Shown here: positions 17,757 to 26,947 of the stretch, one piece after another
Layout of the letters: each line of letters begins with the position of its first letter
How positions within the stretch are numbered: position 1 is the stretch's first letter
Assembly (NCBI GenBank): GCA_029882975.1
Contig: JAOUJW010000016.1
Coordinates: forward strand, 47,443-111,442
Reading direction: 5' to 3'
Source: Gammaproteobacteria bacterium
GTDB lineage: Bacteria > Pseudomonadota > Gammaproteobacteria > SZUA-152
DNA length: 64,000 nucleotides
Translations under genes and position numbers: made by a program
Notes under the pieces: model-generated
Told to the model about the DNA's origin: nothing
What the model saw: only the letters and a program-made list of their open reading frames with translations
Database searches by the model: none

Positions 17757-19094
17757 ATGAGACTACTACCTTCCTGGTTACAAATTACTCCTTTTCGAGT
17801 ACAGAACCATTTTTCGGTGAGCCGAGGTATCTCTCAGGCGAAACTCAGTAATACGTTGGCTTATAGAATGTTGCAATTAAAGCGGTTCGTTGAGAATAAT
17901 CTATTACAGCTTTTGGTGCTGGGAGCTGTGATAGTTGGATTGATGACCATTAGTTATTTGGCATCAGAAGAGGAAATGATCGGCACCGATGCAATTGAAC
18001 AAGCCGGTCGTCTATCAGAACAAGAAGCGGTTTACCTGGATGAAATCAAAGCGGAAAGCAGTCGTGTTATCGAAGCCGGCAGTCAATTTGATAGTGGCGC
18101 TATAAAGGACTTAGTTCGAAAAATAGAAAATGTCTCTCCGGGTAAATTGGGAGTGGAACATACGGCTTTGCAGTTAATCCAGGATGATAATTGGAGCAAT
18201 GATCTGATTATTTCGCTGGCTCATGGATGGATTACACTTAGTAAGTCACAACAGTTTATTCACAAGCAAACCATATGGTTTCAATTGTTGGAAAATTCCC
18301 TGACACAAAAATTGTTAGAGGAAGAGACTGCTTCCCCCAGCGAATCTCAGGAAGAGCATCGAGAGTTGTTGAAGTCATTGGCATTGCATCTGGCCATCGA
18401 CCTGGAGGCTGCTGCCAATGCGTATGCGCAGAAAAAGGGCGCTGTAAATAGTAATGAGACTTCTCATTTACAGCGTGTATCCACAACGAAAACCGAGGAA
18501 CCGGCCACCCCGCGTCCCACCCAAACGTCTGCATCAGGCGAAACAGTGAAACAGTCCGCTCAACCGCAATTAGCACGTTTTGATGAAGAGGGGTTTATAG
18601 ATTTAAGTTCGGTGGAGGAGTCAGAGGTGAAGCCATCGGTTTTAAACCGAATAGTCAGAACCAAACCGGTGACGGTAACCGAAGTGGAAAATATCATCGA
18701 CACGGAAGCTCTGCGCAAACAACAAAATCAGTTAACGAATACGGAAGCCCGAAAAATCACCAAGCAATTTGTGGATTATTATCAGGCCGGTGATATTGAT
18801 AAGTTTGTTTCGCTTTTTTCGGACAATATATTAAGCAACGACGTTAATAGCATTGCCGCTTTGAGAAAGGAATACACTGCACTGTTCAAAGGTACCAAAA
18901 CCCGAAAAATGATTGTGCATAATGTTAAGTGGACTTTCCAGGACAACAAAGCTGAGGGCAGGGGGAGTATGGTGGTGAATGTTCGTAGCGGCGATGCGGC
19001 GAAACCCAATATTTTTCAAGGAAAAATACACCTCATTTTGGAAAAAAACCAAGAGCGTGTGACTATCACCCGCTTATTTCATGAAGTGAAATAG
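17757..19094 (+). CDS. Membrane-anchored protein with C-terminal NTF2/SnoaL-like domain
   Basis: A 445-residue protein with one membrane segment at about residues 49-68 (LLQLLVLGAVIVGLMTISYL), a helical region with many acidic residues, and a Thr/Pro/Glu-rich linker at about 235-265. The C-terminal region, about 325-445, has the pattern ITKQFVDYYQAGDIDKFVSL followed by beta strands ending VTITRLFHE, which fits the NTF2-like/SnoaL fold. It is predicted to sit in the inner membrane with the C-terminal domain in the periplasm. The start is uncertain, with internal Met38 possible. It is convergent with the ankyrin lipoprotein, the two stops being 17 bp apart. Confidence 0.75.
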   Translation: MRLLPSWLQITPFRVQNHFSVSRGISQAKLSNTLAYRMLQLKRFVENNLLQLLVLGAVIVGLMTISYLASEEEMIGTDAIEQAGRLSEQEAVYLDEIKAESSRVIEAGSQFDSGAIKDLVRKIENVSPGKLGVEHTALQLIQDDNWSNDLIISLAHGWITLSKSQQFIHKQTIWFQLLENSLTQKLLEEETASPSESQEEHRELLKSLALHLAIDLEAAANAYAQKKGAVNSNETSHLQRVSTTKTEEPATPRPTQTSASGETVKQSAQPQLARFDEEGFIDLSSVEESEVKPSVLNRIVRTKPVTVTEVENIIDTEALRKQQNQLTNTEARKITKQFVDYYQAGDIDKFVSLFSDNILSNDVNSIAALRKEYTALFKGTKTRKMIVHNVKWTFQDNKAEGRGSMVVNVRSGDAAKPNIFQGKIHLILEKNQERVTITRLFHEVK

Positions 19095-19113
19095 CCAGGC
19101 TTTTTGCCTGACT
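19093..19113. terminator. Hairpin between convergent genes
   Basis: AGCCAGGC pairs with GCCTGACT across a 5-base loop. Pairing is complete on the minus strand, counting one G-U. It lies across the two convergent stop codons and could serve both genes. The T run is poor. Confidence 0.5.
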
Positions 19114-20056
19114 ATCTGGCTCCGCGCAACACATTGGCCACTCGGGTATTGTTGTGTCGCAGTGCCAGTTCCAGTGGCGTTAATTGATTTCTTCCTGCTC
19201 GAATTTTTGGATCGGCTCCTTTTTGCAACAAGAATCTGGCCATATCTGAATTGCCTCTTTGAGCCACCAAATGCAGCAAAGTGAAGTTATCCATTTCATG
19301 ATGACCGTTGATATTGACACCGCTGAGTAACAGTTGATCCGCCAATTCATATTGTTGATTGAATATCGCGTAGTTGAAGCACTTTAGATACAATAAACCG
19401 GTTTTAACACGAGACAGACGGTTGCCGCGAATAGACGTTAACTCGCGGAACTTATCCAAATTTCCCAGCCCGGCAGCCAATTCCGGAGCATCGACATGTG
19501 CGCCTTTTTCCACCAATAGACGGGCACTGGCCGTATTTCCATAATGCAAAGCCACACTTAATGGAGAACCTGCATAGACTGACATTGAACTTTCCAGGGA
19601 TGCGACACCCAGGTAGGGGACGGTAGATTTATCTGTCGCACCTTTTGCGTGGATGTCCGCACCGTGGGCTAACAGGGTCTTGATCAATTCCAGATCATTG
19701 CTCTGTGCAGCCAGATGTAAGGGAGTAGGACCACTTTGGTAATTCAGGCGGGCGTCCACCGGACTGCCCATATTGATGAGAGTCTCTGCGACCATGGTGC
19801 GGTTGCGAATATGTGCCGGTGGTTTGGCCAGGATATGCAATAGGGAGTGCCCGTCTACGTCACGGGCATTAATTAAATAGGGGTGTTGTTTTAGTACTTG
19901 TTGTACTTTCCCGGCGTCACCGTTGAGTACTGCCGCAGTGGCACGGGAGAAATCGTTTCCTTTGGATTTTCGTGCCGGGAGTTGGCAGGCAGTTAATGCC
20001 AGGAGTATAAACATAATGAGTAGTGTTTTCGTCCATGGCAGGGTTTTGGTAACCAT
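19112..20056 (-). CDS. Ankyrin-repeat lipoprotein
   Basis: A 314-residue lipoprotein if started at the ATG at 20054-20056, which places the signal peptide (TLLIMFILLALTAC, Cys24) at a normal length; a frame start 20 codons earlier would add an unlikely extension. About six ankyrin repeats follow. Clear ones are DGHSLLHILAKPP, SGPTPLHLAAQSNDLELIK, GSPLSVALHYGNTASARLL, FTLLHLVAQRGNSDMARFL and LTPLELALRHNNTRVANVL. It is an envelope-located scaffold whose partner is unknown. It is monocistronic, divergent from the large peptidase gene with about 170 bp between. Confidence 0.88.
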   Translation of the reverse strand: MVTKTLPWTKTLLIMFILLALTACQLPARKSKGNDFSRATAAVLNGDAGKVQQVLKQHPYLINARDVDGHSLLHILAKPPAHIRNRTMVAETLINMGSPVDARLNYQSGPTPLHLAAQSNDLELIKTLLAHGADIHAKGATDKSTVPYLGVASLESSMSVYAGSPLSVALHYGNTASARLLVEKGAHVDAPELAAGLGNLDKFRELTSIRGNRLSRVKTGLLYLKCFNYAIFNQQYELADQLLLSGVNINGHHEMDNFTLLHLVAQRGNSDMARFLLQKGADPKIRAGRNQLTPLELALRHNNTRVANVLRGAR

Positions 20057-20226
20057 GCACAAACAATGGTTGTGAGAGCATGAAGTCGATTGGTGCGTTG
20101 CAATACTGAGAATCATACCGGTACGTTTCGTTGAAAATGGTTTTGTGTGAGATTATTAAATTTTGGCTTAGGTTTCAATTTTCCTGCTATCATTAGCGCT
20201 GTTATGGGCGTTTTTCAAGGACTGGA

Positions 20227-23200
20227 ATGAAACTTCATCAATTGATTGTGGGGTTGCTTTTGTCAGGGGCAACTTTATGGTGCCTGGCCGATGTAGTGCA
20301 TCATGAGATGAACATAACACTACAGCCGCAACAATCGCGCATAGAAGTGGAGGATGTTCTAACTTTACCCGGCGCTGCCGGCATGCTTAAGGTTTTGGAA
20401 TTTGAATTGCACAGTGACCTTGCGCTTCAAGCCCACCCCCAAATCAGCAGGGTTGAAACGGGAATAGCGGGATCCATACCGGATGGCGAAGTCCCGCGAA
20501 CACGCTATGCCATCAGCATGCGGTCCGGTGTGAATAAGATCAAGCTGAAATATTCCGGGATTATCCAACACGAATTGCATGCTGCCAAAGAATCGGATCG
20601 AAGCTTTTCCCAAACAGCAGGTCTTATTGACGAGCGAGGTGTTTTTTTAGCCGCATCAACGCTATGGTATCCCCAGATCGCTGGGCATTTAATGAGTTTT
20701 GAAATGCGGGTCAATTTGCCGCAAGGCTGGACCAGTGTCACCCAAGGCGAACGAGAGGGTGCTGCCACAGCTCAGACCACCTGGGTTGAAAAAAATCCAC
20801 AGGATGAAATCTATTTACTGGGCGGGAAATACACCTACTACGAACAGGCGGCGGGAAGGGTGCAAGCCCAGGTATATTTGCAAAAACCTGACGCTTCCCT
20901 GGCACAAAAGTATCTGGATGTTACCGGTCAATACATCAGGATGTATGAAACGTTATTGGGTGACTATCCATATGGCAAATTTGCGTTGGTGGAAAATTTC
21001 TGGGGTTCGGGTTATGGCATGCCATCATTTACCCTGTTGGGCGGTCAAGTGATTCGCTTGCCGTTTATTCTGCACTCTTCTTATCCTCACGAAATACTTC
21101 ACAATTGGTGGGGTAATGGTGTGTATGTTGACTATTCCAGTGGCAACTGGGCCGAGGGGCTCACCGCGTATTTGGCGGATCATCTGATCAATGAGCAGCG
21201 AGGTAAAGGTCGCAGCTACCGCCGTGATACTCTGCAAAAGTACGCGGATTTTGTCGTGGAGGGGCGTGATTTCCCTTTGACGGAATTTGTTTCGCGCCAC
21301 AATGCATCTTCATCCGCTATTGGATATGGCAAAACCATGATGTTTTTTCATATGCTCAGAATGCAACTGGGAGATGAAAAGTTTACCGCTGCACTGCAAT
21401 CATTTTATCGGCAGTTTCGCTTCAAGCGGGCCTCTTTCGGAGATTTGGAAAACGTGTTTTCCAAATCCTCGGGGCAAGCCTTGCAAGACGTGTTTCAGCA
21501 ATGGACCACACGCAGTGGTGCACCTGAGCTCAAATTGGGAAAAACCCGGGTACGCAAAGACGCCGACGGGTATAAGACGACCGTCACCATACAACAGTTG
21601 CAAAAACAAGCGGCGTATCGATTGCAGCTGCCGGTTGTTTTGTACGGTAAGGATAAAAATGCGGTTTTACGTAAAGTTTTCTCTATTGATGCAAAGCAAC
21701 AGTCAATATCGGTATATTCTTCCTTTGAACCATTGCGCTTAAGCATAGACCCGGATTTTGATGTGTTTCGGCGTGTGCATAAAGCGGAAATACCCGCGGC
21801 TTTATCACAAGGATATGGCGCTGCGGATGTATTGCTTGTACTGCCTTCGAGGGCGTCAAAGTCTTTGCTGGCAGCTTATGAAAAACTGGCACGCAAATGG
21901 AGCGAGGATCAGGAAGGACGCTGGAAGGTGAAATTGGATTCGCAACTAAAACGACTGCCAAGCAAAGGCGCCGTGTGGCTCCTGGGATGGAATAACCGTT
22001 TTAACTCTACCATATTCAAAGCATTAAACTCACAAGGCGTGCATTTTGACAAAAAGGGTAAAACTTCATCGGTAAGGTTGAATAACACCCGGTATCAGTC
22101 GACACGGCACTCGTTGGTGTTGTCGACAAAACTCTCGGAAGATCAACCCATCTTGTGGTTAGGCGCTTCCAGCCCGGAGGCGTTACCCGGTTTGACACGC
22201 AAGCTGCCCCATTACAGTAAATACAGTTACCTTGCTTTCGAAGGTGAAGAACCTGAGAATGTACTAAAAGGCCAATGGCCGGTGCTCAACAGCCCCATGA
22301 CAGCCGGTATGAAACAACATAGCCGGGTTCCGCAATACAATCAGGCCCCACGCCAAGCATTGGCGCAATTACCCGGGGCATTTTCTTCCGTGTCCATGGT
22401 GAAAACCATTACTGCCCTGGCCGGCGAAGCGATGGCGGGGCGTGAGTTGGGCAGCGCGGAGTTAGATCAAGCCGCAGATTTTATCGCGCAACAATTTCAA
22501 AATGCCGGGTTACAAGCCGGTGGTGATAAAGGCAGCTATTTTCAGGATTGGGTTGAAGACGTGGGGGTTCCCAAGGGGCGTTTACGCTTGCGTAATGTCA
22601 TTGGCATATTGCCGGGGAAGAATCCGGCAATGAAGCAGCAAACAGTGGTGTTGGGGGCGCATTACGATCATTTGGGTAAGGGTTGGCCGGATGTTCACCA
22701 AGGGGATGAAGGAAAGATTCATTATGGGGCGGATGATAACGCCAGCGGTATTGCCGTCATGCTCGAAGTGTTAAATAAAGCCAAAACGTGGCAACCGGAA
22801 CGCGCCATTGTGTTTGTGGCTTTTAGTGGTGAAGAAGCCGGCAGACGTGGCTCGTTGCGTTATGTGAATACCCGCAGCGCTTTCCCGCCGGAACAGATCT
22901 TCGCCATGCTGAATCTGGATACGGTGGGACGGCTCGGTAGTCAGGCCCTGACAGTATTTGGGACCGGTTCGGCCAAAGAATGGAAAACGATGTTTCGCTT
23001 TGTGGGCATGGCCACCGGTGTCAATATACGTCCGGTCGCTGATGATTTCGGTTCCAGCGATCAAAAGAGCTTTCTGGATAAGGGTATTCCTGCAGTACAG
23101 TTTTTTGGCAGTGTTCACGAAGATTTTCATCGCCCCGGAGACCGGGTGGATAAGATCGATACTGCCGGTTTGGTTAAAGTGGCTGCTGTCGTCAAAGAAA

Positions 23201-23583
23201 CGATGGAGTATTTGGCGCATCGTCTCGATCCTTTGACGGTGACCTTGGTCTCAGGCAAGGGACAACAACCACACGGGCCACAAGCTGCCGGCAAACAAGG
23301 GCAGGGAAAACCGGCAGGTCGTAAAGTCAGTTTAGGAACCATTCCCGATTTCAGTTATGCAGGGGTTGGGGTGAAAATAAGCGGTGTCAATTCCGGTTCG
23401 CCGGCGCAAAGTGCAGGCTTAAGCGGCGGCGATGTCATTGTCAAAATAAACGCTGCCGTTGTCAAAAATTTGCGGGATTTTGCTGCTGTGCTACGCCAAG
23501 CAAAAGTGGGTGATCGACTCCGTATTCAATGGCTGCGTAACGGTAAAGAGCAACAGGGCGAAGCGGTATTGGTTGCGCGCTAG
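20227..23583 (+). CDS. Secreted peptidase with M1, M28 and PDZ domains
   Basis: An 1118-residue exported protein with signal peptide LIVGLLLSGATLWCLA. Residues about 25-540 are an M1-type zinc aminopeptidase: His288-Glu-x-x-His292 in HEILHNWWG and Glu310 in NWAEGLTAYLAD, with 17 residues between His292 and Glu310. Residues about 720-1020 are an M28-type dizinc peptidase: His812 and Asp814 (GAHYDHLG), Asp836 (GADDNASG), Glu869/Glu870 (SGEEAG) and Asp near LNLDTVGR. The C-terminus (about 1035-1118) is a PDZ domain (GVGVKISGV, SPAQSAGLSGGDVIVKI). Both metal centres look intact, so one chain may trim peptides at two sites. It is transcribed alone. Confidence 0.92.
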   Translation: MKLHQLIVGLLLSGATLWCLADVVHHEMNITLQPQQSRIEVEDVLTLPGAAGMLKVLEFELHSDLALQAHPQISRVETGIAGSIPDGEVPRTRYAISMRSGVNKIKLKYSGIIQHELHAAKESDRSFSQTAGLIDERGVFLAASTLWYPQIAGHLMSFEMRVNLPQGWTSVTQGEREGAATAQTTWVEKNPQDEIYLLGGKYTYYEQAAGRVQAQVYLQKPDASLAQKYLDVTGQYIRMYETLLGDYPYGKFALVENFWGSGYGMPSFTLLGGQVIRLPFILHSSYPHEILHNWWGNGVYVDYSSGNWAEGLTAYLADHLINEQRGKGRSYRRDTLQKYADFVVEGRDFPLTEFVSRHNASSSAIGYGKTMMFFHMLRMQLGDEKFTAALQSFYRQFRFKRASFGDLENVFSKSSGQALQDVFQQWTTRSGAPELKLGKTRVRKDADGYKTTVTIQQLQKQAAYRLQLPVVLYGKDKNAVLRKVFSIDAKQQSISVYSSFEPLRLSIDPDFDVFRRVHKAEIPAALSQGYGAADVLLVLPSRASKSLLAAYEKLARKWSEDQEGRWKVKLDSQLKRLPSKGAVWLLGWNNRFNSTIFKALNSQGVHFDKKGKTSSVRLNNTRYQSTRHSLVLSTKLSEDQPILWLGASSPEALPGLTRKLPHYSKYSYLAFEGEEPENVLKGQWPVLNSPMTAGMKQHSRVPQYNQAPRQALAQLPGAFSSVSMVKTITALAGEAMAGRELGSAELDQAADFIAQQFQNAGLQAGGDKGSYFQDWVEDVGVPKGRLRLRNVIGILPGKNPAMKQQTVVLGAHYDHLGKGWPDVHQGDEGKIHYGADDNASGIAVMLEVLNKAKTWQPERAIVFVAFSGEEAGRRGSLRYVNTRSAFPPEQIFAMLNLDTVGRLGSQALTVFGTGSAKEWKTMFRFVGMATGVNIRPVADDFGSSDQKSFLDKGIPAVQFFGSVHEDFHRPGDRVDKIDTAGLVKVAAVVKETMEYLAHRLDPLTVTLVSGKGQQPHGPQAAGKQGQGKPAGRKVSLGTIPDFSYAGVGVKISGVNSGSPAQSAGLSGGDVIVKINAAVVKNLRDFAAVLRQAKVGDRLRIQWLRNGKEQQGEAVLVAR

Positions 23584-23653
23584 CAGGATTGCAGCGACCC
23601 GGAGTGTAAACAAGCGGCTAGTGGCTAGGGGTCATTGACGCTATACTGAGATT

Positions 23654-24217
23654 ATGAACCTGTATTCCAATGTAACTGTATATACGGTGGGCCACAGTAA
23701 TTTGTCTACGGAGGATCTACTGTATTTATTGCAGAGTTTTTCCATAGACGTGGTGGTGGACATACGTGCTTATCCTCAGTCCAAGCGCTTTCCACATTTT
23801 AATGGGGACGTGTTGCGACACCGTATTGAAGCAAACGGTTTGGTGTATCATTGGGCCGGACGTCAGTTGGGCGGGATGCGCAAACCTACACCCGGATATC
23901 ACTCGCCTCATATTGCGTTACAAAGCGAGTTCTTTCGCGCGTTCGCCGACTATATGGAAACTGCAGCGTTTCAAAAAGCGGTACAGCAATTGTGCTCTAT
24001 GGCCGCAGCATCTAAGGTGAGTCTGTTGTGCGCGGAGCGACTGGCACACGATTGCCATCGTTCTTTGATCTCTGATTACTTGTTATTACAGGGGGCGAAG
24101 GTTTTGCACATTAGTGCGGCAAATACCTGTTATGAGCATCAGCTCAGTGAATACGCTAGACGCGAATCACAGCAATTGATTTATGATCGAGCTGTCAGCG
24201 GTCAGTTAGACTTTTGA
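23654..24217 (+). CDS. DUF488 family protein
   Basis: A 187-residue cytoplasmic protein. [17 protein letters not shown] near the N-terminus, [17 protein letters not shown], and the [18 protein letters not shown] segment with its two cysteines are hallmarks of DUF488. The biochemical role of the family is unknown. A TTGACG/TATACT-like promoter is visible at about 23636-23647. The msrA start is 11 bp after the stop, so the two are probably co-transcribed, which hints at an oxidative-stress link but is not proof. Confidence 0.9.
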   Translation: MNLYSNVTVYTVGHSNLSTEDLLYLLQSFSIDVVVDIRAYPQSKRFPHFNGDVLRHRIEANGLVYHWAGRQLGGMRKPTPGYHSPHIALQSEFFRAFADYMETAAFQKAVQQLCSMAAASKVSLLCAERLAHDCHRSLISDYLLLQGAKVLHISAANTCYEHQLSEYARRESQQLIYDRAVSGQLDF

Positions 24218-24228
24218 GAGGTCGTATC

Positions 24229-24861
24229 ATGTATAAAGATAATATTAGAATGCCGACACAAACCGAAGCGCTGCCCGGTCGTGACGAAGCCATGGTGGTG
24301 TGTGAAACTCATCATGTTAATGGTAACCGCATTGTGGCTCCCTTTCCTGAGGGCACAAAACCGGCTTTGTTCGGCATGGGCTGTTTTTGGGGAGCCGAAA
24401 AAAAATTTTGGGAGTTGGACGGGGTATATTCCACCGCGGTTGGATATTGTGGCGGGTATACGCGCAATCCCAATTACGAGGAAGTCTGTTCCGGGTTGAC
24501 CGGCCACAATGAGGTTGTTCAAGTGATTTACGATCCGGAGAAAGTGTCTTACGCCAGACTTTTGAAGGTGTTTTGGGAGTCACACAATCCTACCCAAGGG
24601 ATGCGTCAAGGTAATGATTACGGTACCCAATACCGTTCAGGGATTTACACCTATGACGAGAATCAACTTATGGATGCCATTAATTCCAGTCGTGCCTATC
24701 AAGAGCTGTTAAGTGAAGAGGGCTATGATGAGATTACGACGGAAATTAATCAGGCCACTCGGTTTTACTATGCGGAAGATTACCATCAACAATATTTGTC
24801 TAAGAATCCTCAGGGTTATTGCGGTCTTGGTGGTGTGGGTGTTGAGCTGGTGTCTATTTAG
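24229..24861 (+). CDS. msrA: Peptide methionine sulfoxide reductase A
   Basis: A 210-residue enzyme that reduces the S-epimer of methionine sulfoxide in proteins. The catalytic Cys is in [15 protein letters not shown]. Further family motifs are [47 protein letters not shown] and the C-terminal [10 protein letters not shown], whose Cys probably resolves the sulfenic acid. The N-terminal extension of about 45 residues before the core ([15 protein letters not shown]) is also seen in many proteobacterial MsrA proteins. ATG at 24229 has GAGAGG upstream; an upstream in-frame start overlapping DUF488 is less likely. Confidence 0.97.
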   Translation: MYKDNIRMPTQTEALPGRDEAMVVCETHHVNGNRIVAPFPEGTKPALFGMGCFWGAEKKFWELDGVYSTAVGYCGGYTRNPNYEEVCSGLTGHNEVVQVIYDPEKVSYARLLKVFWESHNPTQGMRQGNDYGTQYRSGIYTYDENQLMDAINSSRAYQELLSEEGYDEITTEINQATRFYYAEDYHQQYLSKNPQGYCGLGGVGVELVSI

Positions 24862-24923
24862 TAATCATATTTATTCCAACAGCATGTCTATGCGCCGTTG
24901 AATGCCCGGCTTGAATGAGCGTT

Positions 24924-26129
24924 CTATGGATACAGTAATAGATCCGCAATACTGTCTTTCCATTGTGCTTCGTCAAAGCGTAAACGTTTGTCCATGTCCT
25001 CAGCGTCGGCTTGGGTGTCTTCGATCCACTCACGAACGAAACTGCCGCCGTTGATGACGTCGAAAGGCAGGCGCTCATGTTCGTATTCATACGCGTGGCG
25101 GCTCCACAGGTCATAGTCAGGATACAACGCTTTTATGGCCTGTAGGAACACCAGAGTCAGGCGAAACGGGAAAAATTGCTGATGCTGATATCCGTGATAA
25201 TCCGTGTGTACTTGGAATCCCTGGCAGAGTGTTCCTTTGTGTTTGTGGAAGGTGGGTTCAAAATAGCAGGGACGAATTTTCACCCCTTGCAGCCATTGAG
25301 GTGCCCTTTGTTGCATCTCCGTTAACACCGCCAAAATGTCGATATCCGGTGCGCCCATTATTTCCAAAGGAACGGTGGTACCGCGACCCTCGGAAAGAGT
25401 TGTTCCTTCGATTAATACCGAGCCGGCGTAAAAGCGCGCCATATTCAATGATGAGGCGTTTGGGCTGGGGTTTACCCAACACAGTTCTCCGCTGGGCCAG
25501 CCGTATCCCGGTGCCAGTGTGGGATCGTAATCTTGCATGCTGATGATATGTAAATCCACATTGAGCCGATGATGTTTCACAAACCAGCGGGCCATTTCTC
25601 CCATGGTCAGTCCATGGCGCATGATGACTTGGCCTGCGCCTACAAATGACTCCCAGCCTTCCAATAATAGGGAGCCTTCAACTGGACGCCCGGCCGGATT
25701 GGGGCGGTCCAGTACCCACAAGGACTTGCCATGTTCCTGACAGGCTTCCAGCATATACAGCAAGGTGGTGATATACGTGTAAATACGGCATCCCAGGTCC
25801 TGAATGTCAAACAGCACCACATCACAGCTGTCCATCATGGCTGCGGTAGGACGCCGGACCTCACCGTAGAGGCTGAACACAGGGATACGATGGATGGGGT
25901 CTTGGTAGTCCGGCGATTCGATCATATTGTCCTGTTTATCCCCACGCATTCCGTGCTGCGGGCCAAATGCGGCACACAGTTGGAGGGTATTAATGCCACA
26001 CAAGGCATCCAGGCTATGTTGTAAGGATTGAGTTACCGATGCGGGATGGGCGGCTAAAGCGAGGCGCTTACCCGACAGTTGCGATTGCAGTTGTTTGTCC
26101 TGCAGGAGACGATCGATTCCTAATTGCAT
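24924..26129 (-). CDS. DUF1343 protein, NamZ-type exo-beta-N-acetylmuramidase
   Basis: A 401-residue protein. Family features include GIDRLL at the N-terminus, FGPQHGMRGDKQDN, IPVFSLYGEVRRPT, VVLFDIQDLGCRIYTYI, LDRPNPAGRPVEGSLL, SEGRGTTVPLEIMGAP and FEPTFHKHKG. NamZ-type enzymes remove N-acetylmuramic acid from peptidoglycan fragments during wall recycling. No signal peptide is seen, so either the protein is cytosolic here or it acts on imported muropeptides. The ATG at 26127-26129 is preferred over one six codons upstream. It follows the DOMON-like gene by 59 bp on the same strand. Confidence 0.9.
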   Translation of the reverse strand: MQLGIDRLLQDKQLQSQLSGKRLALAAHPASVTQSLQHSLDALCGINTLQLCAAFGPQHGMRGDKQDNMIESPDYQDPIHRIPVFSLYGEVRRPTAAMMDSCDVVLFDIQDLGCRIYTYITTLLYMLEACQEHGKSLWVLDRPNPAGRPVEGSLLLEGWESFVGAGQVIMRHGLTMGEMARWFVKHHRLNVDLHIISMQDYDPTLAPGYGWPSGELCWVNPSPNASSLNMARFYAGSVLIEGTTLSEGRGTTVPLEIMGAPDIDILAVLTEMQQRAPQWLQGVKIRPCYFEPTFHKHKGTLCQGFQVHTDYHGYQHQQFFPFRLTLVFLQAIKALYPDYDLWSRHAYEYEHERLPFDVINGGSFVREWIEDTQADAEDMDKRLRFDEAQWKDSIADLLLYP

Positions 26130-26188
26130 GGGGCTAGTATAGTCCAATCGGAGAATGCAGTGTAAGTCTTTGAGAAAATTTCCATTTT

Positions 26189-26719
26189 CTAAAGCATCAG
26201 GATAAAGCTATCGCGCTGATGAAAATCCGGTCTGTCTTGGGTATGTTTGAGTGCGTAGTAAAACAACTGCCCTTGTCGGTCTTCCATGACGGCACTCAGT
26301 CCCAGGCGCAACTGTGTGTTCGCAAGCGCCGGTGGTAATGTCATTCTAACCCGGAGTAGTTTTTCCCGTTCTCTGAACTCCAGTTGAGGGGCTTGCAGGT
26401 TCGCCACCGCTTGGGGTCGGCGGTAGTCACTAAAGAAATATACATCCCACACACCGGCAGGGGAAAAATTATATTCCCAGTAGGCGGTATTTTCAGCGTC
26501 GGCGAGAAAACATTCCAAGCAGGTATGTTGCCACAGGTTGTTACCGCGACCAAAGGGGGCTGCCTTAGGCCATAAAATGGCGGATGTATCACCCAGGATG
26601 CGATAGTTGAGCGACAATATTCCCTGCTTTTGTCGCGCCTGTGCAACAATACGAAAGGGTAGATCCGGGTGGGTATCGTAGGGTAGCAACTCATATTGGA
26701 TCGAATCTAAATCTTTCAT
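26189..26719 (-). CDS. DOMON-like domain protein
   Basis: A 176-residue protein if started at the ATG at 26717-26719, which has a GCGAGAAA stretch upstream. The longer open frame would add 41 residues of phenylalanine-rich sequence unlike the family. The core motifs LWQHTCLECFLA, YWEYNFSPAGVWDVYFFSDYR, LRLGLSAVMED and RPDFHQRDSFIL match the cytosolic DOMON-like family found near NamZ/DUF1343 in many gammaproteobacteria. DOMON folds bind haem or sugar. No haem ligand is obvious here. It probably forms an operon with the NamZ-type gene. Confidence 0.82.
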   Translation of the reverse strand: MKDLDSIQYELLPYDTHPDLPFRIVAQARQKQGILSLNYRILGDTSAILWPKAAPFGRGNNLWQHTCLECFLADAENTAYWEYNFSPAGVWDVYFFSDYRRPQAVANLQAPQLEFREREKLLRVRMTLPPALANTQLRLGLSAVMEDRQGQLFYYALKHTQDRPDFHQRDSFILML

Positions 26720-26947
26720 ATTTCTCGCTGTTTTCAAATTGATGGGAAACGCTAAAACTATTGAATCCAATTGGAGTTGAGCTAGCAAAAAAGGGTAGAA
26801 TAAAATAAAGCGGAAGAGGGGGAATTGTCTTCTTTTTTGCAATAATATTATTTATGAGCCAATAATAAAAATTTATGATGTATTTTTCTAGTGCGGACGG
26901 TTGATTATCCATTAGCTAAAGCGTTTCAAGATGTATAGGTATTTCGG

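Noticed and set aside
17524..17760. 78-codon plus-strand frame before the NTF2-like protein gene
   Set aside because: No ribosome binding site, mixed hydrophobic sequence without family resemblance, and overlap with the next start; more likely promoter DNA.
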